Source: Chloroflexota bacterium (lineage in GTDB: Bacteria > Chloroflexota > Limnocylindria > Limnocylindrales > CSP1-4). From it: a stretch of 64,000 nt of DNA. The stretch lies in assembly GCA_021783095.1 (NCBI GenBank), contig JAJXUG010000011.1:27815-91814 (forward strand), written 5' to 3'. The position numbers were made by a program, and so were the translations under genes. Shown here one piece after another: positions 16,290 to 25,303 of the stretch. Each line of letters begins with the position of its first letter. The stretch's first letter is position 1. Below the pieces are notes generated by a model, which saw nothing but the letters and a program-made list of their open reading frames with translations, was not told where the DNA came from and did no database searches.

Positions 16290-18464
16290 ATGCCCTTCCC
16301 GCACCTGTTCAGCCCGCTCCAGATGGGGCCGCTGACCCTTCCCAATCGCATCGTCCACGTGCCCACCGACATCAGCTCGTCCCACGCGGACGGCGAGGTC
16401 AGCGAGCGCGACATCCACCACCACGCCAACATCGCGAAGGGCGGGACGGGCTTCGTCATCGTGGGCGCGACGACGCCCGACATGCGCACCGGCCGCCCGA
16501 CGGTGACGTGCCTCGTGGCCGATGGCGACAACTACGTGCCCGGGCTCGCCCGCCTTGCCGAGTCGATGCACCGGTACGGCGCCAAGTGTGCCGTCCAGCT
16601 CCAGCATCCCGGCCGCCAGTGCGCCATCCCGCGCTACAACACCCTCGGGGCAACGGACCGCGTCCTCAAGCTGCCGTGGTCGGCCGGCCACGAGATCGTC
16701 TACGAGAATGCCGACGAGAAGGGCAAGGAGATACGCGAGGCCTCCATCGCCGAGATCCTCGAGCTGGTCGACCTGTTCTCCGAGGCCGCGTGGCGGGTCA
16801 AGCAGGCGGGGTTCGACGCGGTCGAGCTGCACGCCGCGCACGGGTACCTCCTCTCGGAGTTCATGAGCCCCTACCTCAACATGCGGACGGACCGCTTCGG
16901 CGGCTCCTTCGAGAACCGCATGCGCTTCCCGCTCGCGGTGATCGACTCGATCAAGAAGAAGTGCGGCAAGGGCTACCCCGTCCTCGTGCGCTACTCCTTC
17001 GAGGAGTGGTGCCCGGGGGGCCGGGGCATGGAGGAGGGGCTCGAGACGGCGCGCGTCCTCGAGCGGGCTGGCGTCGCGGCGCTCGACCTCTCGCAGGGCA
17101 TGCAGGAGTCGCCGGGCGCCGGCTTCGACCCGATGCAGTACCCCCAGGGCTGGGCGACCTACGCCGCCGAGGCGACCAAGCGGGTCGTCAGGATCCCCGT
17201 GATCACCAGCCACTCGCTGCGCGAGCCCGAGTACTGCGAGCAGATCCTCGCCGAGGGCAAGACGGACCTCGTGGGCCTCGCCCGCCAGCTCCTCGCCGAC
17301 CCGTACTGGCCGGTGAAGGCCAAGTACGGCAAGACGAAGTCCATCCGCAAGTGCATCTCGTGCCTCGGCGGGTGCTGGCAGGAGTCGCTGATGGCGAAGC
17401 ACGAGATCGCGTGCTCCATCAACGCGGCCTGCGGCCAGCCGGCGTACGACGAGATGACGCGCACCGAGCGCCCCGTGCGGGTCGCGGTGGTCGGCGGCGG
17501 CCCGGCCGGCATGGAGGCCGCCCGCATCGCAACCGAGCGCGGCCACCTCGTGACGCTGTTCGAGCGCAGCGGCGAGCTGGGCGGCGCCATGAAGTACGTC
17601 TGCATGGTGCCCGGCAAGGAGAAGATGCGCTGGTACCTCGACTGGGTGCGCGACCAGCTGCTCGACCTCAAGGTGGACATCCGGCTCAACCACGCGCCCG
17701 CCGTCGACGAGCTGCGCGGCTTCGACGTCGTGCTCAACGCCACGGGCGCCTCCTCGTTCGTGCCGCCGGTCCACGGCGACGCCTCGCGGGTGATCCCGTT
17801 CGAGGAGACGATGGCCTGTCCGAAGGTGGCCTGCGAGTGCCATCCCGGTGGCCGCAAGATGCGCAAGGTCGGGCAGCGGGTGCTCCTCTGGGGCGACTCG
17901 TATGCCGCCGCGGACACGGCGGCCTGGCTTGCGGGCATCGGCCGCCAGGTGACGATCGTCACTGAGAACCGCGAGTTCGCCGCCGACTGCGAGGTCATCC
18001 ACATGTACGTCGCCCGGAAGCGCTACGCGCAGGACGACGCGGAGGTCCTCCACGCGAAGCCCTACAAATTCCCCGTGACGATCCTCGCCTCGACGACGGT
18101 CCACGAGATCCGCGACGGGTCCGTGGTCCTGCGCGACAAGGACTTCGGGCTCACCGAGCTCGAAGTGGACGACGTGGTGACCTGCCACACGCGGCCCCTC
18201 ACCGAGCTCTTCGAGGCGCTCCGCGTCGCTGGCGTGCAGGTGCTCAACGTGGGCGATTCCGTGGCCCCGCGGAACCTGTACCACGCGGTCAGGGAGGGCT
18301 CCGCCTTCGGCCTCGCCGTGGACCAGCACCTGCTCTTCAACCCCAACGGCGCGATCGTGGACCACCTCCCGATCGACGTCCTGGCCCAGCTGACGCGCGA
18401 GGACGGGCCGTCCTACACGGCGCAGCGGATGCTGGAGCTGGCAGGGGTGGTCGCGGGCCGGTAG
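16290..18464 (+). CDS. NADH:flavin oxidoreductase of the 2,4-dienoyl-CoA reductase / trimethylamine dehydrogenase type
   Basis: A 724-residue three-domain flavoenzyme. Residues 1-345 are the old-yellow-enzyme FMN barrel (LFSPLQMGPLTLPNRIV; ELHAAHGYLLSEFMSP). The 4Fe-4S motif follows as C-x2-C-x3-C-x12-C (CISCLGGC then CSINAACG). A pyridine-nucleotide/FAD domain starts with AVVGGGPAGMEAAR. This is the layout of DCR and of trimethylamine/dimethylamine dehydrogenases. ACAGGAG precedes ATG 16290. The divergent AraC gene is the likely regulator. Reduction of an enone or demethylation of an N-methyl compound are both possible; substrate residues cannot be judged by eye. Confidence 0.9.
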   Translation: MPFPHLFSPLQMGPLTLPNRIVHVPTDISSSHADGEVSERDIHHHANIAKGGTGFVIVGATTPDMRTGRPTVTCLVADGDNYVPGLARLAESMHRYGAKCAVQLQHPGRQCAIPRYNTLGATDRVLKLPWSAGHEIVYENADEKGKEIREASIAEILELVDLFSEAAWRVKQAGFDAVELHAAHGYLLSEFMSPYLNMRTDRFGGSFENRMRFPLAVIDSIKKKCGKGYPVLVRYSFEEWCPGGRGMEEGLETARVLERAGVAALDLSQGMQESPGAGFDPMQYPQGWATYAAEATKRVVRIPVITSHSLREPEYCEQILAEGKTDLVGLARQLLADPYWPVKAKYGKTKSIRKCISCLGGCWQESLMAKHEIACSINAACGQPAYDEMTRTERPVRVAVVGGGPAGMEAARIATERGHLVTLFERSGELGGAMKYVCMVPGKEKMRWYLDWVRDQLLDLKVDIRLNHAPAVDELRGFDVVLNATGASSFVPPVHGDASRVIPFEETMACPKVACECHPGGRKMRKVGQRVLLWGDSYAAADTAAWLAGIGRQVTIVTENREFAADCEVIHMYVARKRYAQDDAEVLHAKPYKFPVTILASTTVHEIRDGSVVLRDKDFGLTELEVDDVVTCHTRPLTELFEALRVAGVQVLNVGDSVAPRNLYHAVREGSAFGLAVDQHLLFNPNGAIVDHLPIDVLAQLTREDGPSYTAQRMLELAGVVAGR

Positions 18465-18663
18465 CCCGCCGTCAAAGCCCGGGCGGCGGAGCCTCCCCCC
18501 TCTCCCCGCCCTGGCCACCCCTGGTCAGCGCTGCTCGCGGCTCGGCCCGCCTGGCCGGCGACGGGCTGTGGCCGGCCGACGGGCGTGCGCAGTGGCCTCC
18601 CTGGGCCGACCGCGGCTGCGCGCCCGGCAGTCGCGCCCCGGCCCTCGCCTCACGGCGAGGCGG

Positions 18664-19596
18664 TCAGATGCCGGCGGCCCGCTCCGCGCCGTGGACAGCG
18701 GCGCCGGTCGCGCCCGCCCACGTCCCAAGCTCCGCCGCCACCAGCACCACGTCCTCGATCGACGTCGTGGTGACGCGCCGCGCGATCTCCTCGCGGATCG
18801 GGGCGAACAGCAGCTCGCCCGCCGCCGCGACGCCGCCCCCGAGCACGATCCTGTCCGGCGAGATGACGGTGATCATGTTCGCGATGCCGATCCCCAGGTA
18901 GCGGCCCACGTCGCGCAGCCCGCGCAGGGCCCGCGGCTCGCCCTCCCGCGCGCGGCGGACGGCCTCCTCGACGCTCGGGGTGCCGCACGCGGCGCAGATC
19001 TGGTCCGCCCGGGCGAACGCCTCGACGCAGCCGCGGTTGCCGCAGTTGCACCACGGCCCGTCGGGGTCGATGGTCTGGTGGCCGATCTCGCCGGCCGTGC
19101 CGTCATGGCCCAGGTGGACGCGCCCGTCCACCGCGATGACGCCCCCGACGCCGGTCCCCAGCGTGAGCCCGACCATCGACCTCGCCCCGCGGCCCGCGCC
19201 GAGCCGGAGCTCGGCGAGGCCGAACGCACGGGCGTCGTTGATGAGGAACGCAGGCACGCCGGTGGCCTCCGCGACGGGGCCCGCGACGGGGAGGCCCGCC
19301 CATGGCCCCGGGACGTTCACGATGAAGCGCGTCCGGCCGCTCACCGGGTCATAGAGGCCGGGGACGCCAATGCCGATGCTCGAGACCGGCCCCCGGTCGG
19401 CGATGGCGGTGAGGGCCACCTCCCCCAGTTGGGCCACGATCCCGGCGGGGACCGCCTCCGGCTCCGCGGCATAGCGCGTGGGCACTTGGTCGCGCGCGAC
19501 CGCCTGCCACGCGTCGCCCTCGTGCTCCACGATCGTCCACTTGACGTTGGTGCCCCCGAGGTCGAGCCCCAGGTGTCGGGACGTGGCGCCGCTCAC
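18664..19596 (-). CDS. ROK-family sugar kinase
   Basis: A 310-residue ROK kinase. ATP/sugar motifs are present: GLDLGGTNVKWT at the N-terminus, GTGVGGVI, and the zinc-binding motif CNCGNRGCVEAF, followed by extra cysteines (ICAACG). There is no N-terminal DNA-binding domain, so this is a kinase rather than a repressor. It is the last gene of the sugar operon, two bases after the second permease gene, so it probably phosphorylates the imported sugar. The 199 bp between its stop side and the flavin reductase gene (18465-18663) show no further feature. Confidence 0.9.
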   Translation of the reverse strand: MSGATSRHLGLDLGGTNVKWTIVEHEGDAWQAVARDQVPTRYAAEPEAVPAGIVAQLGEVALTAIADRGPVSSIGIGVPGLYDPVSGRTRFIVNVPGPWAGLPVAGPVAEATGVPAFLINDARAFGLAELRLGAGRGARSMVGLTLGTGVGGVIAVDGRVHLGHDGTAGEIGHQTIDPDGPWCNCGNRGCVEAFARADQICAACGTPSVEEAVRRAREGEPRALRGLRDVGRYLGIGIANMITVISPDRIVLGGGVAAAGELLFAPIREEIARRVTTTSIEDVVLVAAELGTWAGATGAAVHGAERAAGI

Positions 19597-19598
19597 GC

Positions 19599-20591
19599 TC
19601 AGGACTCGGCCGTGACCCGGGTGTAGGCGGCGGCCATGACCACGATGATCGAGCCGAAGACGATCTGGCGGGTGGGCTCAGGCAGGCCGAGGATCGTGAG
19701 CAGCGCGGCGAGGACCGTGAGGATCACCGCGCCCACGATGGAGCCCGCGTAGCCGCCCCGGCCGCCCATGATGGACGTGCCGCCGATGACGGCCGCGGCG
19801 ATCGACGGCAGCACCGAGCTGTCGGCGAGCGAGACGCTGGCGGTGTTCGCGTAGCCCGACAGGATGAGCCCGGCGATGCCCGCCAGGAGGCCCGAGATCA
19901 CGTAGAGCACGATGAGGACCTGCCACGACCGAGCGCCCGACAGCCGCGCCGCGACCGGGTTGTCGCCGATCGCGTACAGCAGGCGCCCGTACCCGGTCCG
20001 TTTCAGGCCCACCAGGATGAGCGCCATGACCGGCACGAAGACCACGAGGCTGTACGGGAGCACCTCGACGAAGGCGCCCGAGCCGAGGGTCCGCAGGTTG
20101 GCCGGCACGCCGGCGCCCGTCTGGACGTTCTGGAGCTGCCAGACGTTGGCCAGCCCCAGGACGACGAAGTTCATGCCGAGGGTCATGATCAGCGGGTGGA
20201 CGCGGAACACGCCCACGCCGACGCCGGACACGAACCCGGCCAGCGACGCCGCGACGAGCGCGATGACGATCCCCTGCACCTCTCCGCCCGGGCTGTGGAT
20301 CATCGTGGCGGTCACGAACCCGGTCATGGAGGCGACGGCGCCGACCGACAGGTCGATCCCGCCGGTCAGCATGGCGATGGTCTGGCAGCCGGCGAGGATC
20401 GCGAGCGGCACCGACCCCTTGATGATCACGCCAGCCCAGTCGATGCTGACGATGCCCGGGTCGACGACCTCGATGACGACGACGAGGATGGCGAGCAGCC
20501 CGAGGAGCGGGATGACGGGCTGGTCGCGGAACAGGCCCCGCACGCCCGCGGCGGTCTGCCGGCGGGGACGGCGGCTGGTGGCGGCGGTCAT
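19599..20591 (-). CDS. sugar ABC transporter permease (RbsC-type)
   Basis: A 330-residue membrane protein of the ribose/xylose/galactoside permease family with eight to ten hydrophobic segments. Diagnostic patterns are LTGGIDLSVGAVASMTG and the late GGTSIMGGRGGYAGSIVGA. ATG at 20591 overlaps the stop of the first permease gene (ATGA); a longer in-frame extension overlaps that gene and is not used. It forms a heterodimeric channel with the permease at 20588. Confidence 0.93.
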   Translation of the reverse strand: MTAATSRRPRRQTAAGVRGLFRDQPVIPLLGLLAILVVVIEVVDPGIVSIDWAGVIIKGSVPLAILAGCQTIAMLTGGIDLSVGAVASMTGFVTATMIHSPGGEVQGIVIALVAASLAGFVSGVGVGVFRVHPLIMTLGMNFVVLGLANVWQLQNVQTGAGVPANLRTLGSGAFVEVLPYSLVVFVPVMALILVGLKRTGYGRLLYAIGDNPVAARLSGARSWQVLIVLYVISGLLAGIAGLILSGYANTASVSLADSSVLPSIAAAVIGGTSIMGGRGGYAGSIVGAVILTVLAALLTILGLPEPTRQIVFGSIIVVMAAAYTRVTAES

Positions 20592-21586
20592 CGGCTTGCC
20601 CTCCGGATCTCGAGCAGGCTGCCGAACATCACGACGCCGATCAGGATCACGCCCTGCGCGACGATCGCGAGGTTGGTGTCGATGCTCATGAATGTCATGT
20701 CGGTGCGAACCATCTGCAGCACCACCACCGCGATCATGGGCCCGAGCACGCCGCCCCGGCCGCCGGCAAGGCTCACGCCGCCGAGCACGACGGCGGCGAC
20801 GCTCTCGAGGGTGTAGGGGCCCGGGACCGGGGTCCCGATGCCCGTGCTCGCCGTGAGCGCCAGGCCGCCCAGGGCGGCGAACAGGCCGCCGACGACGTAC
20901 GAGGCCCACTTCGTGCGGCCCACGGGCACGCCGCTCCGGAACGCCGCCAAGGCGTTGCTGCCCAGGGCGTAGAAGGAGAGGCCGAGCCGCGACCGCGCGA
21001 TCGGGATCCACACGACGGCGACGACGATCAGCATGACGACAGTCGCCTTGGGGATCCAGTCGACCAGGATCGGCCCGACCGCGAGGTCCATCAGCCACGA
21101 CGACGCGCCGCCACCGGGCGCCGGCCGCACGATCAGCGCGAAGCCGGCCCAGACGAACGACATCGCCAGGGTCACCACGATGTCGGGGACCTTGGTCGTC
21201 ACGACGAGCGCGCCGTTGACCGCGCCGAGGGCGAGCCCCAGAGCGAGCACGCCGATCACCACGACGATCCCGAACTCGTCGGGCTGCTTGTACATCGCCG
21301 AAGCCGCGACGACGCTCGTGAGCGCCATCATCGACCCGATCGAGAGGTCGATCCCGCCCGAGATCACGACGACGGCCTGGGCGACGGCTGCGATCGCGAG
21401 CGGCAGCACCGAGGTGCCCAGGCCCTGGATCGCGAGCACGCCGTAGCTCGGCTCCACGATCTTGGCGAACAGCAGGAGCACGGCGAGCAGGCCCAGCAGC
21501 CCGAACGTCCAGCCGTTGCGGCGCAGCACGTCGCGCCGGCCAACGAGCGACCGCCCGCGCGAGGCGAGTGTGGCAGTCGTGCTCAT
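20588..21586 (-). CDS. sugar ABC transporter permease (RbsC-type)
   Basis: A 332-residue permease paralogous to its neighbour, with ISGGIDLSIGSMMALTS and LGGVSLAGGRGGVLGPMIA motifs. Its start is coupled to the ATPase gene stop by an ATGA overlap, and its stop to the next permease start. Two different permease subunits suggest a heterodimer, as in some autoinducer-2, rhamnose and galactofuranose systems. Confidence 0.93.
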   Translation of the reverse strand: MSTTATLASRGRSLVGRRDVLRRNGWTFGLLGLLAVLLLFAKIVEPSYGVLAIQGLGTSVLPLAIAAVAQAVVVISGGIDLSIGSMMALTSVVAASAMYKQPDEFGIVVVIGVLALGLALGAVNGALVVTTKVPDIVVTLAMSFVWAGFALIVRPAPGGGASSWLMDLAVGPILVDWIPKATVVMLIVVAVVWIPIARSRLGLSFYALGSNALAAFRSGVPVGRTKWASYVVGGLFAALGGLALTASTGIGTPVPGPYTLESVAAVVLGGVSLAGGRGGVLGPMIAVVVLQMVRTDMTFMSIDTNLAIVAQGVILIGVVMFGSLLEIRRASR

Positions 21587-23229
21587 GCAGGATCCTCCGA
21601 CTGCTCGCCCGTCGGAGCATCGCCAGCACGTGGGGCCCCACCGCCGGGCCCATCCGGGTCAGCACCGGCTGCGGCGGTGTCGGCGCTGCCCGGCGCCCCG
21701 TCCGGGTTGGCGAACGCGACCGCGAGCTCTGGGATCACCTCGTCGGGCGCGAGGTTGTAGGCCGCCCGAAGCAGGGAGGGCTCGTCGGCGTCCGCCCCGG
21801 CGACCTGGGCCACGATGCGGCCGCCGAAGATGACGATGGCCCGGTCGCAGACCAGCTGGACCTCCTTGAGCTCCGAGGTGTAGAGGAGCACTGCTGCGCC
21901 ACCCTGCGCGAGCTCGCGCAGCAGCACGTAGATCTGCTGCTTCGTCCGGATGTCGATGCCGCGGGTGGGGTCGAAGCAGAGGAGCGTCCGGACACCGGTG
22001 GCGACCCAGCGGGCGATCGTCACCTTCTGCTGGTTGCCGCCCGAGAGCCGCCGCACCTCGTTGCCCGCGCGGGCGTCGATCTGCAGGGTCGCGACGGCCT
22101 CGTCGACGGTCTTGCGCTCGGCCCCCATGTTGAGCATGGCCCAGTGCCGGACCCCCGCCACGAACGGCAGGGCGATGTTCTCGCGGACCGAGCGCTGCAT
22201 CATGAGCGCCTCGGCGCGATCGGCAGGCACGTACACGACGCCCGCCTGGATCGCGTCCGCCGGGTGGCGGAAGGCGACCGGCGTGCCATCGACGACGAGG
22301 CTGCCCGTGGCCGGGCGGCTGGAGCCCGCAAGGATGTCGAACAGCTCGTCCTGGCCCTGGCCCTCGAGCGCGACCACGCCCAGCACCTCGCCCGGGTGGA
22401 GGTCGAACGACACCTCGTGGAGCCTGCGGCCGTCGCTCACGCCCCTGGCCGAGAGGCGCGGCTGGGCGTCGGCCGGTCGCGGCGCCGCCGCCGGGCGCTC
22501 TGCCGCCGCCGGGATCTCGGCTGCCATCGGGCCGAGCATCAGGTCCACGATCCGCTTGTCGGAGCCGGCCGTCACGTCCACGACGCCGACGGTCTCGCCC
22601 TCGCGGAGCACGGTCGCCCGGTCGCACAGCTCGGCGATCTCGATCATGCGGTGCGAGATGAAGATGACGGAGCTGTCGCCCCCCTTCCGGCGGCCGACGA
22701 CCTCGAGCACCCGCTCGGTGAGGTTGGCCGGGAGTGCGGCGGTCATCTCGTCGAGCATCAGGACATCGGGCTCGTTCGCGAGCGCCCGCGCGAGGTCGAT
22801 GACCCGCAGCGAGGCCAGCGGCAGGCGCCTCGCCAGGCTCGTGAGGTCGAGGTCCGGGAGGCCGAGCTCGCTGACCCAGTGCCGGAACGACTCGACGGGC
22901 GTGTTGGTGATCCGCAGGTTGGCGCGGATGTCGAGGTCGGGGATGAGGGACGGCTCCTGGTAGACCGAGACCAGGCCGCCCCGGCGTGCCTCGGCTGGGG
23001 AGTGGACGGTCCGCTCCCGGCCGCGCACGGCGATCGTGCCCCCGTCGGGGTGGACCGCGCCGGTCAGGATCTTGACGAGGGTGCTCTTGCCAGCACCGTT
23101 TGCGCCCAGGAGGGCGTGGACCTCACCCGGGCGCACGCCCAGGGACGCGTTCCGCAGCGCCACGACGGCACCGTAGGTCTTCGAGATGCCGGTGGCCAGG
23201 AGCAGCTGGTCAGGCGGATTGGGCGTCAT
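21583..23229 (-). CDS. sugar ABC transporter ATP-binding protein, tandem domains (RbsA/XylG-type)
   Basis: A 548-residue cytoplasmic ATPase with two fused nucleotide-binding domains. The first has a normal Walker A, GANGAGKSTLVKIL, and Walker B VLMLDEMTAAL. The second has the usual degenerate P-loop for this family (ALEGQGQDELFDIL), a good signature LSGGNQQKVTIARW and the FDPTRGID Walker B variant. The C-terminal tail of about 45 residues is Gly/Ala/Asp-rich and unusual. The stop overlaps the permease start. Confidence 0.94.
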   Translation of the reverse strand: MTPNPPDQLLLATGISKTYGAVVALRNASLGVRPGEVHALLGANGAGKSTLVKILTGAVHPDGGTIAVRGRERTVHSPAEARRGGLVSVYQEPSLIPDLDIRANLRITNTPVESFRHWVSELGLPDLDLTSLARRLPLASLRVIDLARALANEPDVLMLDEMTAALPANLTERVLEVVGRRKGGDSSVIFISHRMIEIAELCDRATVLREGETVGVVDVTAGSDKRIVDLMLGPMAAEIPAAAERPAAAPRPADAQPRLSARGVSDGRRLHEVSFDLHPGEVLGVVALEGQGQDELFDILAGSSRPATGSLVVDGTPVAFRHPADAIQAGVVYVPADRAEALMMQRSVRENIALPFVAGVRHWAMLNMGAERKTVDEAVATLQIDARAGNEVRRLSGGNQQKVTIARWVATGVRTLLCFDPTRGIDIRTKQQIYVLLRELAQGGAAVLLYTSELKEVQLVCDRAIVIFGGRIVAQVAGADADEPSLLRAAYNLAPDEVIPELAVAFANPDGAPGSADTAAAGADPDGPGGGAPRAGDAPTGEQSEDPA

Positions 23230-23256
23230 CGGTCCCCGCTGTGGAAGAGGCTGATG

Positions 23257-23287
23257 GCGGGGGCGCCGACGGCGTCGGCGCCCCCGC
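23257..23287 (-). terminator. intra-operon hairpin between binding-protein and ATPase genes
   Basis: A perfect 14-bp stem, GCGGGGGCGCCGAC (23257-23270) paired with 23274-23287, has a 3-nt loop. It sits 22 bp after the binding-protein stop and 27 bp before the ATPase start. In sugar ABC operons such a hairpin often ends most transcripts or protects the upstream message, so the binding protein is made in excess; that role is inferred. Confidence 0.65.
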
Positions 23288-23309
23288 GCTGTTCACTTCG
23301 CTGGCGCGA

Positions 23310-24428
23310 TCATGCGCCCTTGCAGGACGACGGGACCGTGGCCGGGTTGTAGTCGGTCCAGCCGGGGATCGACAGGCTCAGCGGCCAGAGCGGATCCATG
23401 CCGGGCACGGAGATCCACTTCTGGAGGTCGGCCTTGCCCTGGTCGGTCGTGTTGTCGAGGATCTGCGGGTCGAGCAGGACGGTGTTCGGCCGGCCCGCGC
23501 CGGTCGACGGGGTGACCGTCTGGCCGGTGAGCAGCTTGTACGCCATGCTCACGCCCGCGCCGCCGACCGACGCAGTGTTGGTGACGGCTGCGCCGACGAG
23601 GCCGGGATAGTCGGCCGGGTCGAGCAGCTGCTTGACGAACGCGCCGATGTCAGCGTCGGCGATCGGCACGAACTTCTTGTTGGCGGCCTTGATCGCATCG
23701 ACGATCTGAGCGCCCATGCCGGAGGCCCAGATGCCCTGGATCTTGTCGTACTGGCCGCTGGAGATGAAGTCGTTGGTGATCTGGGTGGCCGTCTTGGGAT
23801 CCCAGCCGGTGAAGACGCCGTTGACGTCCGGCACGACGGTGATGCCCGGGTTCTCCTTGAGGGCCTGCTTGAAGCCGATGTCGCGGTCCGAGTCAGCCGG
23901 GTGGCCGGCGAGGCCGCGCGTGTACCACACGGTCCCCTTGCCGCCAAGCTGCTTGAACAGCCAGGAGGCGCCGAGGTACGCGTACTTGACCTGGTTGTTG
24001 TACAAGTTCCAGGTGTTCGGGTCGGTCACGTAGGCATCGACCGAGACGGTCACGATGCCGGCCTTGTGGGCCTCGGCGAGCGCCGGGTTGAGCGCGTCGG
24101 GGTCGTTCGGGTTGAAGACGATCGCCTTGACGTTCTTGGCGATCAGGTCGCGCAGGTCGGACAGCTGCCCGGCCGCGTCCGTGTTGCGGTGGATCACGGT
24201 GATCCCGGAGATCTTGGACGTGCCCAGCGCCGCGACCTCAGCCTTGGCGGTGCAGACCTGCTCCTCGCGGAAGCCGTTCCCGACACCGCCGCCGTTGGAG
24301 TACCCGATCGCGAACGGGCCAGTGGACTGCGCGCTCGCGGAGGGCGTGGCAGAGCTGCCGCACGCTCCCACGACCACGGCGATCGCCACGAGGGCGGCCA
24401 GCGCGCGGGCCTTGCCTAACTGCCGCAT
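23310..24428 (-). CDS. sugar ABC transporter substrate-binding lipoprotein (RbsB-type)
   Basis: A 372-residue exported lipoprotein. The N-terminus (MRQLGKARAL, a hydrophobic stretch, then VGACGSS) is a lipoprotein signal with Cys at about residue 24. The mature part is a periplasmic-binding-protein fold of the ribose/LacI type (IVFNPNDPDALNPALAEAHKAGI). ATG 24428 is chosen because AAGGAGGAG lies directly upstream; upstream in-frame starts add a non-signal leader. It captures the sugar for the permease pair. The ligand is not predictable by eye. Confidence 0.93.
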   Translation of the reverse strand: MRQLGKARALAALVAIAVVVGACGSSATPSASAQSTGPFAIGYSNGGGVGNGFREEQVCTAKAEVAALGTSKISGITVIHRNTDAAGQLSDLRDLIAKNVKAIVFNPNDPDALNPALAEAHKAGIVTVSVDAYVTDPNTWNLYNNQVKYAYLGASWLFKQLGGKGTVWYTRGLAGHPADSDRDIGFKQALKENPGITVVPDVNGVFTGWDPKTATQITNDFISSGQYDKIQGIWASGMGAQIVDAIKAANKKFVPIADADIGAFVKQLLDPADYPGLVGAAVTNTASVGGAGVSMAYKLLTGQTVTPSTGAGRPNTVLLDPQILDNTTDQGKADLQKWISVPGMDPLWPLSLSIPGWTDYNPATVPSSCKGA

Positions 24429-24517
24429 AAAGTGTCTCTCCTCCTTGTGGCGGCCAGAGGCCCCGAATGGGCCGCAGGTCCGCCAGGGTCCCCCAGCGAT
24501 CGAACAGACTCGACCCG

Positions 24518-25303
24518 TCACCCACCTCCTTGCTGGTCGATCGCACGGGCGAGCCGCCGCGCATGCTCTCGATAGGCCTGTTCGAACAGCTCTCGGGACC
24601 GCTCGGTGCCAACCGCGCTGGCGCGGGTGATCACTGGGGGCATGGCTCCCCGCTCCACGAGCAGCTCGGCGGTCCGAGACTTGATGGCGTTGACGATGGC
24701 CACCGCGCCGATTGTGGACAGCGGCCCGACCGGGCTCTCGAGTCCCGGGATCGAGACCGCCGCGTCATCGGGCGGGCTGCACAGGTCGAGGACGAGGTCG
24801 GCCTCCTCGAGGAGGCGAGCGCCGGCGGCCGGCTCCGGCGGTCCGGAGAGCGACTGCGCGACCGACGTCACGGCGATGACGCGCAGACCCCGGGCCCTGG
24901 CGCCGCGCGCCATCTCGACCGGGACGGCGGCCAGGCCACTGGCCGAGAAGATCATCATCACGTCGCGGGCGCCGAACCGGAAGTTGGACAGGATGACCTC
25001 CGCCAGCCCGGGCACCCGCTCGATGAACATCGCCTGGCGCTGGCCGTTGGCGCCCACCACCTGCGTGTGGAACGTCATCGACAGCTCGGCGATCGGGTTG
25101 AACCCCGGGTAGGAGCCGTAGCGCGGGAACATCTCCTCGACGGGGATCCGCGAGTGGCCCGTGCCGAAGAGGTGGACCAGGCCGTCCGAGGCGATCGCCT
25201 CCGCGCACCACGCGCTCGCCGTCTCGATGCCTGCTGCCTGCGTCGCCGTGAGGCGCGCGAGCACCTCGGCAGCGGCGCTGAGCCAGGTCGCGGCGGCCGT
25301 CAC
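24518..25303 (-). CDS. SIS-domain sugar-phosphate-binding protein
   Basis: A 261-residue SIS-fold protein (HLFGTGHSRIPVEEMFPRYGSYPGF at residues 43-67; MMIFSASGLAAVPVEMARGARARG near 115-138). It resembles the sugar-isomerase-domain proteins that accompany sugar ABC and PTS systems, which isomerise or sense phosphosugars. GTG at 25303 overlaps the stop of the Gfo/Idh gene (GTGA). It precedes the binding-protein gene by about 90 bp, so it belongs to the same operon. Confidence 0.88.
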   Translation of the reverse strand: MTAAATWLSAAAEVLARLTATQAAGIETASAWCAEAIASDGLVHLFGTGHSRIPVEEMFPRYGSYPGFNPIAELSMTFHTQVVGANGQRQAMFIERVPGLAEVILSNFRFGARDVMMIFSASGLAAVPVEMARGARARGLRVIAVTSVAQSLSGPPEPAAGARLLEEADLVLDLCSPPDDAAVSIPGLESPVGPLSTIGAVAIVNAIKSRTAELLVERGAMPPVITRASAVGTERSRELFEQAYREHARRLARAIDQQGGG

